Origin: an uncultured Bacillota bacterium
GTDB lineage: Bacteria; Bacillota; Clostridia; Christensenellales; UBA1242
DNA length: 64,000 nucleotides
Assembly (NCBI GenBank): GCA_949283975.1
Contig: CASDUK010000003.1
Span: 1 to 64,000, forward strand
Direction: 5' to 3'
The notes under the pieces were generated by a model. That model was not told the origin of the DNA. It worked only from the letters and a program-made list of their open reading frames with translations, and did not search any database. The translations under genes were made by a program, and so were the position numbers. Shown piece by piece: positions 9,559 through 17,879 of this stretch (within the stretch, counting starts at the first letter, position 1; each line of letters begins with the position of its first letter).

Positions 9559-10317
9559 ATGAGCAGAAAAAAAATTAACTACATAAAAAAGGTTAATATA
9601 TATAAGCCCGAGTTTCCGCTTTGGGCAATGATTTTATTTAAAACAATTTTTATAACCTTCATAATTTGTTGCGCTGTTGTTGCTGTTTTCTCTTTTGTCT
9701 ATGTTTGCACCCCTGTTGACGGTCCTTCGATGCTTCCAACGCTAAATGCACAGCAATATGATGAAAATGGAAATTTTATTGAAGGAACCAACAAAGATTC
9801 TGTCTATATAAATAGATTTGCCGATGCAGACTATGGGGACATTATTGTTGCAAAAAGCCCGCTTGACGGAAAATATGTAATCAAAAGATTAATTGCAAAA
9901 GAGGGCGACAAAATTGCAATTGTTCCCATAACAAACGAAATTTTTCCGGCAAACAGAACATATAAAATTTTGCTAATTAAAAACGGACAAAGCGAAGTTG
10001 AAATTTTAGAAGAGCCCTATCTTGAAGAGGGAATTTCGCTTTATAAAACTTATTACAATTTTAGCAACTACCAAAATTTAAATCCAGAGCGTTTTTCGCA
10101 GGTTGATGTTGGAAACTATGGCAATGTTTATTTTTTAACTTTAAATGACGATGAATTCTTCTATTTAGGAGACAACAGAGAAGACAGCAGAGATTGCTCA
10201 GAATATGGCCCAAACACAGAGAACAATTATATTGGGCGCGTTGACATAATTGTTCACGAAAGCGAAAACCATTTTAGCCAAATCTTCCTATATTTTTGGC
10301 ATTTAATTTTTGGTTAA
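9559..10317 (+). CDS. lepB: Signal peptidase I
   Basis: Removes signal peptides from secreted proteins at the outer face of the membrane. The 252-aa protein has a single N-terminal membrane helix (about 22-46). The serine nucleophile lies in GPSMLPT near residue 56, the catalytic lysine in VIKRLIA near 109 and the final conserved box GDNREDSRD near 204. An insertion of about 20 residues (QQYDENGNFIEGTNKDS) follows the serine box. There is no Shine-Dalgarno and the promoter lies only 11 bases before the ATG, so the mRNA is near-leaderless. Many exported proteins in this window would be its substrates. Followed closely by degV. Confidence 0.93.
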   Translation: MSRKKINYIKKVNIYKPEFPLWAMILFKTIFITFIICCAVVAVFSFVYVCTPVDGPSMLPTLNAQQYDENGNFIEGTNKDSVYINRFADADYGDIIVAKSPLDGKYVIKRLIAKEGDKIAIVPITNEIFPANRTYKILLIKNGQSEVEILEEPYLEEGISLYKTYYNFSNYQNLNPERFSQVDVGNYGNVYFLTLNDDEFFYLGDNREDSRDCSEYGPNTENNYIGRVDIIVHESENHFSQIFLYFWHLIFG

Positions 10318-10327
10318 GGAGGAGATT

Positions 10328-11185
10328 ATGAAAATAATAGTAACGGCAGACAGCACGGCAGATGTTCCACAAAAATTTCAAAAGGAATTTGAAATTGTCC
10401 CCTGCCCACTGATTGTAAATTTAGGAGATGAGGATTTTTTTGACGACGGCGTTAGCATAACAAACGAAAAAATCTTTAACTTTGTTGACAAAACCGGCTC
10501 TCTTCCAAAAACAGCCGCAAGAAGCGCAGAGTCATATAAAGAATATTTCGAACGCGTTAAAAAGGAACACAAGGCGGATAGGATTATTCACATTTCGCTT
10601 TCTTCCATGCTTTCTTCAACTTGCCAAAACTCAAAAATTGCAGCAGAAGAGCTAGGCTATGTTGGCGTTGTTGACAGCCTTTCGCTTTCAACCGGAAGCG
10701 GGCTTATTGCGCTTTCTGCCGCTGATAAAATTAGAGAGAAAAAATCTTTTGAACAAATTCTTGACGAACTAAATGAAGAGGCCTCTTGCGTTCAAGCTTC
10801 ATTTATTATTAGCAACTTAAATTACCTTCACAAGGGCGGAAGATGTTCTGCCGTTGCCGTCTTTGGCGCAAATGTTTTGAGAATAAAACCAAAAATTAAG
10901 CTTTCCGAAGGAAAAATGGTTGTGGACAGGAAATACATTGGCAAATATGAAGTTGTTGTTGAAAAATATGTTAACGACCTTCTTTCAGAATACAAAAACC
11001 CCGTTTTAGACAGAGCGTTTGTTACTTACACAACCGAAAATAAAGCGCTAAACGAGATGATAACAAAAAAGCTTGAAGCGGCGGGCTTCAAGCAAATCAT
11101 CTGCAATTTAGCGGGGGCAACGATAACAAGCCATTGCGGCAAGAACACTCTTGGCGTTCTATTCATCAACAAGGAAAAACCTTAA
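10328..11185 (+). CDS. DegV family fatty-acid-binding protein
   Basis: A 285-aa DegV/FakB-like protein; these bind fatty acids, and FakB members present them to the kinase FakA for phosphorylation. Start ATG 10328 has AAGGAGGAG just upstream. Family features: N-terminal IIVTADSTADVP, TAARSAESYKEYFE, ISLSSMLSSTCQNSKIAAEE, the DSLSLSTGSGLIAL segment and the LHKGGRCSAV motif. It sits 10 bases after lepB in one operon. Its stop codon overlaps the stop of the convergent Myb-like gene. No fakA is in the window, so a FakB role is not proven. Confidence 0.9.
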   Translation: MKIIVTADSTADVPQKFQKEFEIVPCPLIVNLGDEDFFDDGVSITNEKIFNFVDKTGSLPKTAARSAESYKEYFERVKKEHKADRIIHISLSSMLSSTCQNSKIAAEELGYVGVVDSLSLSTGSGLIALSAADKIREKKSFEQILDELNEEASCVQASFIISNLNYLHKGGRCSAVAVFGANVLRIKPKIKLSEGKMVVDRKYIGKYEVVVEKYVNDLLSEYKNPVLDRAFVTYTTENKALNEMITKKLEAAGFKQIICNLAGATITSHCGKNTLGVLFINKEKP

Positions 11186-12036
11186 ACTTTTGTTTTAACT
11201 TCTTTCCCCCTTTCTCGAATTTCTCTTAGATAGTTTGCAAGGCTTTTGTTTTTGTTGTTGGATGTTTTAATAATTTTTTCGCTCATAAGCTTTGCAAGGC
11301 GCGTTTTTAGTTCTAAATTTTCTTGGATAAGCGCCTTGTTCTTTTTTTCTTGTAAAATTAAATCTTCCTTTAAAATTTGGGCGCGCCTTTCTGCTGCAGA
11401 AAGTTTTGCAATTGTTTCTCTTAGCTCTGTTGACATGGTTTTGGTTTGGCCATAAAGCTGGCGCTCTGCATTTTCAAACGCCGTTCTTTTAACAAGTTTA
11501 ACAAGCCCCATAAAAAGGCTGCTAACATCTTCATCGCTAAGGCGTTTATCTTCTTGTTTTTTCAAATACACAACATTTCCGCCCGTTTCAAGCCCCTCTT
11601 CTCTAAGTTCTTTTAAGCACTCGTTATACAACTCTTTTTCATATTTTAAAACATTTCTAAATTTATTTTGAAGGCGAACCATTTTAGAAAGGTCTCCCCC
11701 GGCCTGCTCCAAACAAGCCCTTCTAACCGAAACGCCTAAACACTTTTTTCTTAAAATTTCTTTAACCAGCTCTTTTGCCTGTTCTTTAGAAAATTTCTCT
11801 GGCTGGGCAATTAAATGTTTTTCCAAATTTATTCCAAGTTTGCTTGCTCTTTTGTTTGAAGCGTTTAGGTTCTGAATTTCTTGATAGTAAAAGTTTCTAA
11901 CACTGTTTGGTTTTCGCCCAAATTTTTTTGCATGAACTTTAAACGCATGAAGAAGGCTTTTGTTTTGATACTTTGCCTCTTCAACGCCAGAAAAAAGTTT
12001 TTTAATTTCCCCATCGCTCCACTTGCTGTTTTCCAT
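11182..12036 (-). CDS. Myb/SANT-like DNA-binding protein with C-terminal coiled coil
   Basis: A 284-aa protein. Residues 3-65 resemble a Myb/SANT helix-turn-helix (KWSDGEIKKLFSGVEEA, then HAFKVHAKKFGRKPNSVRNFYYQEI). The middle is helical and basic. The C-terminal 100 residues (AFENAERQLYG through [16 protein letters not shown]) look like a coiled coil. This layout recalls RsfA, the prespore-specific regulator of B. subtilis, and would fit the sporulation genes nearby; that link is inference. GGAG precedes ATG 12036; a longer start adds seven residues. The four-base overlap with degV (11182-11185) leaves no space for a terminator. Confidence 0.75.
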   Translation of the reverse strand: MENSKWSDGEIKKLFSGVEEAKYQNKSLLHAFKVHAKKFGRKPNSVRNFYYQEIQNLNASNKRASKLGINLEKHLIAQPEKFSKEQAKELVKEILRKKCLGVSVRRACLEQAGGDLSKMVRLQNKFRNVLKYEKELYNECLKELREEGLETGGNVVYLKKQEDKRLSDEDVSSLFMGLVKLVKRTAFENAERQLYGQTKTMSTELRETIAKLSAAERRAQILKEDLILQEKKNKALIQENLELKTRLAKLMSEKIIKTSNNKNKSLANYLREIRERGKEVKTKV

Positions 12037-12140
12037 AATTTTCTCCTTTCTTTGCAAAGTATTGACAGGCCAATAAATTTTTAAACATTTTTTAGCGTTT
12101 TATTGAATAAATTTAATAACGAATAGGTTAAAGGTTTTAG

Positions 12141-12866
12141 ATGATTCTTCACATAATTAAAGATTATCCTGCAACAATCAAACTTTTTAATTGTGAAACA
12201 GAGGTTTTTTGCGTTTCAACCTCTGAATGTTTGGCCGACGAAATCAATCTTGAAATTGAAAACCCAAAGCCTTTAACATTTAAAATTTATCCCCATGAAA
12301 CAAAAAAACTTTTGCCTTTCAGTTTCGATTTAAACTTTGAAACCAAAACTCTTTCTCAGCCAAAATATGCAAAAGCATATTTTCTTCCAGAAGAAAACGT
12401 TATGTTAAAATTATTTCCTCTTTCAGTTGGCGGAGCGGAGTTTTTTGGAAACCAAGTTGAAGTTTCAAACTCTAAAATAAAAAAACTTTCGTTTTTAAAC
12501 GACATTTCTGGCCGAGCCAAAGTTCAAATTTTTGGCGCAACAGAAAACTCTTTGAAGCTGGAAGAAGAATATTTTGTTTACACAAACAAACAGCAAAAAG
12601 AGCTTTCAGACGAGGCAAGGTTTTTGGACTTTTTTCAATCAATCTATGCCGGCGATTTTAAAAGCGCGCTGGGCGGCGTTTCTAGAGATCTTGAAACGCG
12701 GCTATCTAAGGACATTTTAAAAGAATATTTTGGAAATTTTAACGAGGTTAAACTTGTTAATTACTATAGTTCACTTGCCGTTGTTCTGTTGTATGATGAC
12801 TTTGCAAAAGTTTATTGCGGAAGCGTTTCTAACGGCAAAATTTCCGACATTTATGAAAAGAATTGA
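12141..12866 (+). CDS. Hypothetical protein, 241 aa
   Basis: I do not recognise this protein. It has no signal peptide or membrane helix. The N-terminal two thirds are rich in beta-strand patterns (CETEVFCVSTSECLADEI, KPLTFKIYPHETKKLLPF, GRAKVQIFGATENSL). The C-terminal third (ARFLDFFQSIYAGDFKSALGGVS, then KDILKEYFGNF, then FAKVYCGSVSNGKI) looks like a small mixed domain. AAAGG lies seven bases before ATG 12141. The following TM2-protein promoter overlaps its stop codon. Confidence 0.75.
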   Translation: MILHIIKDYPATIKLFNCETEVFCVSTSECLADEINLEIENPKPLTFKIYPHETKKLLPFSFDLNFETKTLSQPKYAKAYFLPEENVMLKLFPLSVGGAEFFGNQVEVSNSKIKKLSFLNDISGRAKVQIFGATENSLKLEEEYFVYTNKQQKELSDEARFLDFFQSIYAGDFKSALGGVSRDLETRLSKDILKEYFGNFNEVKLVNYYSSLAVVLLYDDFAKVYCGSVSNGKISDIYEKN

Positions 12867-12891
12867 CTTTTAAGTTAACTTAATATAAACT
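12863..12891 (+). promoter_or_regulatory. Promoter of the TM2-domain gene
   Basis: TTGACT (12863-12868) overlaps the stop codon of the preceding gene; a 17-base spacer and TAAACT (12886-12891) follow. The start falls about one base before the ATG at 12899, a leaderless arrangement. Confidence 0.55.
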
Positions 12892-12898
12892 TTAACTA

Positions 12899-13582
12899 AT
12901 GAAAAATCTTTCGCCGTATAAAAAGTGCCCAAGATGTAAAGAGCGATGTTTTCAACACGAAAAGGCCTGCCACGAGTGTGGCCTGGTTTTTGATCGGCTA
13001 AACTACACCTCCAATAAGTCAGCAAAAAAACTGATTTTAAAAGGAAATTATAAAGACACAATTAAAACGGCAGACTGGCCGCCAGATGCAAAAAAATCAA
13101 CGGCTCTTCTTCTCTGCATTTTTCTTGGCTATGCTGGCGCTCACAACTTCTATTTGGGGCGGTTTATAAAGGCGGCAGTTTCGCTTTTTGGGTTTGTTTT
13201 GGCAATTGCAATGGTAATTTTAACAGATTACATCTATGGAACAAATTTGTGGTATATTCTGAGAATAATTGCAATTATTCCTGGAACATGCGTTCTTATT
13301 TTCTGGTTTTCGGATTTGGTTGCAATTATATTTGAAAAATATAAAATTCCTGTTGCAATAAACGAAGATTTATATAAATTAAAAAATGTGGTTCTAGCCG
13401 ATTCAGGCTCTGAGCCAGTTGAAAATTTAAAGTTTAATAAAAACAAAAAATTAAAGGAAAATAAAAACCAAGAAGAACCCCCTGTCCTAAAGCCAGAAGA
13501 CAAAATTAAAAGAAACAGCGAGGTTGTTGAAAAGCTTAACGCCCAGAAAAACAAGAAGAGAAAAAATAAAAGGGAAAAATAA
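12899..13582 (+). CDS. Zinc-ribbon and TM2-domain membrane protein
   Basis: A 227-aa protein. A CPRC...CHEC zinc ribbon lies at residues 11-27. A TM2 domain follows at about 65-145: the first helix has STALLLCIFLGYAGAHNFYLGRF, the hallmark of the family, and there are two or three more membrane segments. The C-terminal 70 residues are a Lys-rich cytoplasmic tail. It has no Shine-Dalgarno. Its TAA is directly followed by the ATG of mnmA, so the two genes are probably co-transcribed. The cellular role of TM2 proteins in bacteria is not established. Confidence 0.85.
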   Translation: MKNLSPYKKCPRCKERCFQHEKACHECGLVFDRLNYTSNKSAKKLILKGNYKDTIKTADWPPDAKKSTALLLCIFLGYAGAHNFYLGRFIKAAVSLFGFVLAIAMVILTDYIYGTNLWYILRIIAIIPGTCVLIFWFSDLVAIIFEKYKIPVAINEDLYKLKNVVLADSGSEPVENLKFNKNKKLKENKNQEEPPVLKPEDKIKRNSEVVEKLNAQKNKKRKNKREK

Positions 13583-14659
13583 ATGGAAACAGTTGTTGTT
13601 GGAATGAGCGGCGGAGTTGACTCTGCGGTGAGTGCATATCTTTTAAAAAAAGAGGGGAAAAACGTTGTTGCCGTCTTCATGATAAACTGGGAAGAGGAAA
13701 GCGAAACATGCACAAGCGAAGCCGATTATGAGGACGTTAAACGCGTTTGCAACACAATTGGAATCCCCTTCTATTCTGTAAACTATGCAAAGGAATATTA
13801 TGAGCGCGTTTTTCAATATTTTTTAAAAGAATACAGCGAGGGAAGAACGCCAAACCCAGATGTTCTTTGCAACCGAGAAATTAAATTTGGCCCATTTTTG
13901 GAGTTTGCAAAAAAAATTGGTGCATCAAAAATTGCAACCGGCCACTATGCAAAGGTAATCCAAAACAATGGCGAATTTTGGCTTTATAAGGCAAAGGACA
14001 AGAGCAAAGATCAATCATATTTTTTAAACCAACTTTCTCAAGAGCAACTTTCAAGCGTAATCTTCCCTCTTGCAGATGTTGAAAAAGTTGAGGTTAGAAA
14101 AATTGCAAAGGAGTTAAACCTTTCAAACGCAGAAAAAAAGGATTCAACCGGCGTTTGTTTTATTGGAGAGAGAAATTTTAGGCAATTTCTTAAAAACTTT
14201 CTTCCCGCCAAGCCTGGGCAAATTAAAACTCAAGCTGGCGAAGTTGTTGGAACTCACGAAGGATTGATGTATTACACTCTTGGGCAAAGAAGAGGTCTTA
14301 GCATTGGCGGAAAGTCCGGCGGGAACGGTGGGCGCTGGTTTGTTTTGGACAAAGATTTAAAAAACAATGTTTTAATTGTTTCCCAAGGAGAAGACGACCT
14401 TTTGTTTTCAAATGGCCTTTATGCAAAGGAGTTTAATTGGATTGGAACTCGGCCTTCCGTAAACAAGTTTAGTTGTTTTGCAAAGTTTAGATATCGCCAA
14501 AGCGACCAAGAAGTTGATGTAACCGTTTTAGAGGATAACAAAATTAAAGTTGATTTCAAAAAACCCCAAAGGGCAATAACCCCAGGGCAATTTGTTGTTC
14601 TCTATGACCAAACAGAGCGCTGCTTGGGCGGAGGCGTTATTGAAAGTTATTATAAATAA
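13583..14659 (+). CDS. mnmA: tRNA-specific 2-thiouridylase
   Basis: Adds sulfur to U34 of tRNA-Lys, -Glu and -Gln in an ATP-dependent reaction. The 358-aa protein carries the PP-loop GMSGGVDS at residues 8-15. The two catalytic cysteines lie in NPDVLCN (near 96) and STGVCFIG (near 191), and TPGQFVVLYD lies at the C-terminus. GHYAKV is also conserved. The ATG directly follows the stop of the TM2 gene, with only a weak AAGGGA upstream, so coupling is likely. A strong terminator follows. Confidence 0.96.
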   Translation: METVVVGMSGGVDSAVSAYLLKKEGKNVVAVFMINWEEESETCTSEADYEDVKRVCNTIGIPFYSVNYAKEYYERVFQYFLKEYSEGRTPNPDVLCNREIKFGPFLEFAKKIGASKIATGHYAKVIQNNGEFWLYKAKDKSKDQSYFLNQLSQEQLSSVIFPLADVEKVEVRKIAKELNLSNAEKKDSTGVCFIGERNFRQFLKNFLPAKPGQIKTQAGEVVGTHEGLMYYTLGQRRGLSIGGKSGGNGGRWFVLDKDLKNNVLIVSQGEDDLLFSNGLYAKEFNWIGTRPSVNKFSCFAKFRYRQSDQEVDVTVLEDNKIKVDFKKPQRAITPGQFVVLYDQTERCLGGGVIESYYK

Positions 14660-14675
14660 GAATCTATTTTTAAAT

Positions 14676-14706
14676 AAAGGATAGTTCTAACGCTATCCTT
14701 TATTTT
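14676..14706. terminator. Bidirectional terminator between mnmA and rlmB
   Basis: Perfect 9-bp stem AAAGGATAG / CTATCCTTT with 8-base loop; T-rich on both strands and shared by the convergent genes. Confidence 0.85.
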
Positions 14707-14725
14707 TAGTAGTTGCTTTGCTGTT

Positions 14726-15451
14726 TTATTTTTTTGTTCTCTGCCTAACAACTTCAAAGGCTGAAATTGCGGCAGCAACGGAAACATTAAGTGAGTTTAT
14801 TTTTCCAAACATTGGAATTGTAACAATTCCGTCGCAACTTTCCTTAACAAGCCTTCCAACTCCTTCCCCTTCGCTTCCCAAAACAAGGGCAATTTTCCCT
14901 GAGAGATTTGAAGAAAAGATGTCCTCTCCTCCAACTTCAACAGCATAAGCCCAAAACCCATTTTCTTTGAGCTTAGAAATTGCGTTTTGCAAATTCCCAA
15001 CCCTTGCAATTTTAACATTTGAAATTGCGCCGGCGCTTGTTTTAACAACGGTTTCGTTAACTTGGCATGAGCGCCTTTTTGGAATTATAATTCCGTTTGC
15101 CCCCGCACACTCCGCCGTTCTAACAATTGCCCCAAGGTTGTGGGGGTCTTTTACACCGTCTAGAATCAAAATTAAATTTCCGCCCTCTTCCAAAAGCGCT
15201 TCAAGAGAGCTGTATTCAAAATCAACAATTTCTGCAACAACGCCTTGAAGGTTTGGCTTTTGCCCCTGGGCGCGAACCTTTCTTTGAAGAAGTTCTTTTG
15301 AAACAAAATCCAGTTTAACACCAGTTTCCCTTGCAAAGTTAATAATTTCTTGAATGGCCTTGTCTTTAAGCCCCTTTTCAATTGTAATTTCGTTAAAAGT
15401 TTTTCCGCTTCTAACGGCCTCTAAAACGGAATTTTTGCCAAAAATAATCAT
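14726..15451 (-). CDS. rlmB: 23S rRNA (guanosine-2'-O-)-methyltransferase / TrmH-family SPOUT enzyme
   Basis: An AdoMet-dependent ribose methyltransferase of 241 aa. An N-terminal L30e-like substrate domain (GKNSVLEAVRSGKTF, then QGVVAEI) precedes the SPOUT catalytic domain. The three family motifs are LDGVKDPHNLGAIVRTAE, LVLGSEGEGVGRL and SLNVSVAAAISAFEVVRQR. Start ATG 15451 follows GGAGG. It overlaps mrnC by four bases, the common mrnC-rlmB pairing of Bacillota. RlmB is the likely identity, though RNA targets within this family vary. Confidence 0.92.
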   Translation of the reverse strand: MIIFGKNSVLEAVRSGKTFNEITIEKGLKDKAIQEIINFARETGVKLDFVSKELLQRKVRAQGQKPNLQGVVAEIVDFEYSSLEALLEEGGNLILILDGVKDPHNLGAIVRTAECAGANGIIIPKRRSCQVNETVVKTSAGAISNVKIARVGNLQNAISKLKENGFWAYAVEVGGEDIFSSNLSGKIALVLGSEGEGVGRLVKESCDGIVTIPMFGKINSLNVSVAAAISAFEVVRQRTKK

Positions 15452-15834
15452 TCTTCCTCCAGTGAGCATTTTAAAATTTCTTCAAGCCTTTCGCTTTTCC
15501 CTGTTAAATATAAATATCCAACAATCGCCTCGAAAGCTGTTGCTTTTTTATATTCTTCTAAACTGGAATTTTTTGGGGCGTGGCCTTTGTGGTTTCTTGC
15601 CCTGGTTGCAATTTCTCTTTCAAAACTACTTAGCGCCCCAAAAATCTTTTCATAGGCAAAACTTTGGCTCTTTGCCCTGCAAAATTTAGACGCCAAAAGG
15701 TGAAGCTTGTTTGGCGGCAAATCCCTTTCAAAAAGAGCCTCTCTAACAAAAAGCGTGTGAACAGCGTCGCCAACCGAAGCCAGCGAAAGCGGGTTAAACT
15801 GAGAAACCTCCAAATCGGACAACTTTTTTTTCAT
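15448..15834 (-). CDS. mrnC: Mini-ribonuclease III
   Basis: A 128-aa RNase III catalytic domain without the double-stranded RNA-binding domain. In B. subtilis Mini-III trims 23S precursor rRNA. The signature NPLSLASVGDAVHTLFVREAL and the later TAFEAIVGYLYLTG carry the acidic metal ligands. The Shine-Dalgarno is missing. TATAAT (with TGT extension) ends exactly six bases before ATG 15834, so the mRNA is predicted to be leaderless. First gene of the mrnC-rlmB operon. Confidence 0.93.
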   Translation of the reverse strand: MKKKLSDLEVSQFNPLSLASVGDAVHTLFVREALFERDLPPNKLHLLASKFCRAKSQSFAYEKIFGALSSFEREIATRARNHKGHAPKNSSLEEYKKATAFEAIVGYLYLTGKSERLEEILKCSLEEE

Positions 15835-15840
15835 GAAATC

Positions 15841-15849
15841 ATTATAACA
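15841..15849 (-). promoter_or_regulatory. Extended -10 promoter of mrnC
   Basis: Minus strand TGT-TATAAT (15849-15841), followed by GATTTC and ATG. No clear -35 is seen; the extended -10 may suffice. The predicted start is the A of the ATG. Confidence 0.55.
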
Positions 15850-15869
15850 AAAAATTTAAAAAAACAAAA

Positions 15870-16256
15870 TTTCTTTTCTTTCGTCAATGTCTGGCAAAAA
15901 ATTTGTTCAATTATTTTTCGCCCTAGAATAGAAATATTAAGAGGTTTAAAAGTTATCCACATTTCCACAAATAAATAATTATTCATTTGTGTTTATAATT
16001 ATAAATTTTTCGCGTATTTTTGTGAATAAAGGGTTTTTATGGAAAAGTTATCCACATTTCCACAAGATTTTTTGCCAAATTTTCAAACTTCCCTATTAAT
16101 GGGGGTTATAGCGTTTGACTCTGTGTTGACAACTTTGTTTTTGCCAATTTCGCTCGGCCTGCTTCAAGAAATTTTTCTTGTTGCGAGGTCTTGTTGCTCT
16201 AAATCTTGTAGATCGCTTTAACTAAGGCACGAAATATTGAATGAATAATATTCATA
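15870..16256. other. Intergenic region between mrnC and tilS
   Basis: About 390 bases with no credible protein gene. It holds the DnaA-box repeats and, from about 16070 to 16256, sequence with short hairpins (CAAGAAATTTTTCTTG near 16164). The hairpin at 16257-16281 could also end a plus-strand small RNA that starts near 16000, but no recognised RNA family is visible. Confidence 0.4.
15948..16065 (+). promoter_or_regulatory. Pair of 23-bp direct repeats carrying consensus DnaA boxes
   Basis: An identical 23-bp sequence occurs at 15948-15970 and 16043-16065. Each copy contains TTATCCACA, the consensus DnaA box (15953-15961 and 16048-16056), followed by TTTCCACAA. A third box on the other strand (TGTGAATAA, 16021-16029) matches TTWTNCACA. 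The sequence between is very AT-rich. This could be a DnaA-titrating or DnaA-regulated locus, or part of an origin; dnaA itself lies 42 kb away. Confidence 0.65.
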
Positions 16257-16281
16257 AAAAATCCCCCTTGCGGGGATTTTT
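16257..16281 (-). terminator. Terminator of tilS
   Basis: Stem AAAAATCCCC / GGGGATTTTT with a five-base loop; runs of T on both strands. Confidence 0.85.
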
Positions 16282-17602
16282 AATTAACTGAAATTTGATA
16301 TGCCTGCTTTGTTTTCTCGTCTATTTTAACCTTGTCGCTAATTCCATATCCAGCAACAACAAAAACTTCGCTTCCTTCGGCTAAAACCGGAACAAAATCT
16401 CTTTGCCTAAGCGGAATTTTCTTTTGAGAAAGATAGGTTTTTAATTTTTGTGTTCCTCCGCCAAACTTTGTAATGTAATCTCCCTCTCGCCTAAATCTCC
16501 AGCTTACTTCCTTTGGAAGTTTTTTGGCGTCTAAAACAAGCCCATCAACCTTTGGCTCAACCCTTTTAACAGTTACCTTGCCAAAGTTTTCAACCTCAAA
16601 GCTTCCACATCTAAACTTAACATTTAAAATTTTTCTTTCCTTCTGCTCGTTAGTTAGTGTTAAATAGTCATATTCTTTGAAAACAGAAACTTGCATTGGA
16701 AGCTTTAGCTTAGAGCCGTTTTGGCCGCCAAGCGCAAGGTCTTTTATAAGCTCAATATGTTTTCTTTCAACATCTTTGAAAACGCCAATCATTTCAAGCG
16801 CCTTAAAAACTAGCCTTGTTGAGAGCGGCTGGGGGTTTAAAAAATATGCGCAAGGAATTTTAACCGTTTTAGCCCCCTCGATGGTTACAGCGTCTGTTAC
16901 AACTTGGGAATTTATGTAATCATCGTCCTCTTTGCACGCCTGTGCAAAACTGTTCAAGGCAGAAATTGCCCCAGGAAACCGGCTTGTTACTAGCGGAAGA
17001 ATTTTGTTTCGAATAAAGTTCCTTTGGAAAGTGTCCAAACTGTTTGTTTCATCTTCAACAAAGGGAATTTCATTATCTGTTACATATCTAACAATTTCAT
17101 CTTTTCCAACCGAAAGCATTGGGCGAATGTAAATGTTTTGTTTTTCAATTTCCATTCCTCTTGCCCCTGAAATTCCCGCTCCTCTAAAAAGGTGGAGCAA
17201 AATTGTTTCTGCCTGGTCCTGAGCGTGGTGGGCAAGCGCAACTTTATCAACAATTCCTCTTGCAACAAGAGATTTAAAGACGCCAAAGCGAGCCTCTCTT
17301 GCCGCCGACTCAATTGAGCTTCCGCTTTCCTGTGCAAGTTGTTTCACATCAACTTTAAACTTGTATGCCCTTATGTGGTTTTTCTTGCAGTAGTTAATAA
17401 CAAAAAGTGCGTCTTGGGCGCTTGTCTCTCTAAGCGAATGGTCAACATGGATTGCAACAATTTCAAAATCCAATTCATTTTGAAGAGATGCAAGATAGTG
17501 AAGCAGCGCCATTGAATCTTTTCCGCCGCTAACCGCAACGCCAATTGTTTCGCCTTTTTTTATTAAATTGTTCTCAACTATTGTTTTATAAATTTTTTCC
17601 AT
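16280..17602 (-). CDS. tilS: tRNA(Ile)-lysidine synthase
   Basis: Adds lysine to C34 of the CAU-anticodon tRNA-Ile so that it reads AUA. The 440-aa protein has the N-type ATP pyrophosphatase motif SGGKDS (residues 25-30), the HHAQDQAET motif near 130, FRGAGISGARGM and the C-terminal TilS domain (SWRFRREGDYI, then KLKTYLSQKKIPLRQRDFVPVL). The leader is short: GTTGAGGTTTTT before ATG, with GAGG as ribosome site. A single gene with own promoter and terminator. Confidence 0.96.
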   Translation of the reverse strand: MEKIYKTIVENNLIKKGETIGVAVSGGKDSMALLHYLASLQNELDFEIVAIHVDHSLRETSAQDALFVINYCKKNHIRAYKFKVDVKQLAQESGSSIESAAREARFGVFKSLVARGIVDKVALAHHAQDQAETILLHLFRGAGISGARGMEIEKQNIYIRPMLSVGKDEIVRYVTDNEIPFVEDETNSLDTFQRNFIRNKILPLVTSRFPGAISALNSFAQACKEDDDYINSQVVTDAVTIEGAKTVKIPCAYFLNPQPLSTRLVFKALEMIGVFKDVERKHIELIKDLALGGQNGSKLKLPMQVSVFKEYDYLTLTNEQKERKILNVKFRCGSFEVENFGKVTVKRVEPKVDGLVLDAKKLPKEVSWRFRREGDYITKFGGGTQKLKTYLSQKKIPLRQRDFVPVLAEGSEVFVVAGYGISDKVKIDEKTKQAYQISVN

Positions 17603-17620
17603 AAAAACCTCAACGCATAT

Positions 17621-17648
17621 ATTATAATTGAAAATTTTAATATTTCAA
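17621..17648 (-). promoter_or_regulatory. Promoter of tilS
   Basis: Minus strand TTGAAA (17648-17643), 16 bases, TATAAT (17626-17621). Start predicted near 17614, giving a 12-base leader. Confidence 0.7.
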
Positions 17649-17745
17649 GTAATATTTAGTCATTTTTTCAAGAAATATGTAAAACCAAGAGAATTTATCA
17701 AATTAATAATATTTTTTTGCACACTTTATAAAAAAACAAAAGGAA

Positions 17746-17752
17746 TTCGACA
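17746..17752 (-). promoter_or_regulatory. Candidate Spo0A box upstream of spo0A
   Basis: TTCGACA, the exact complement of the TGTCGAA Spo0A-binding consensus, lies 128 bases before the spo0A start. It overlaps AGGAATT (17741-17747), which resembles a sigma-H -35. Autoregulation of spo0A through such elements is known in Bacillus. A heptamer can occur by chance, so support is moderate. Confidence 0.4.
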
Positions 17753-17879
17753 TTTTTCATCAATATTGTATATTTTTCGATATTTTTTGCAAAATATTTT
17801 TTTTAAAAACATTCCATTTACTAAAATATTGTGCTAACCTTTTATTGTCGGCAAAAAGGCCGGATAGGAGGACGCAAAA

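Noticed and set aside
16039-16221. 60-codon plus-strand frame beginning in the DnaA-box repeat
   Set aside because: No ribosome site, no promoter at leaderless distance and unlikely composition.
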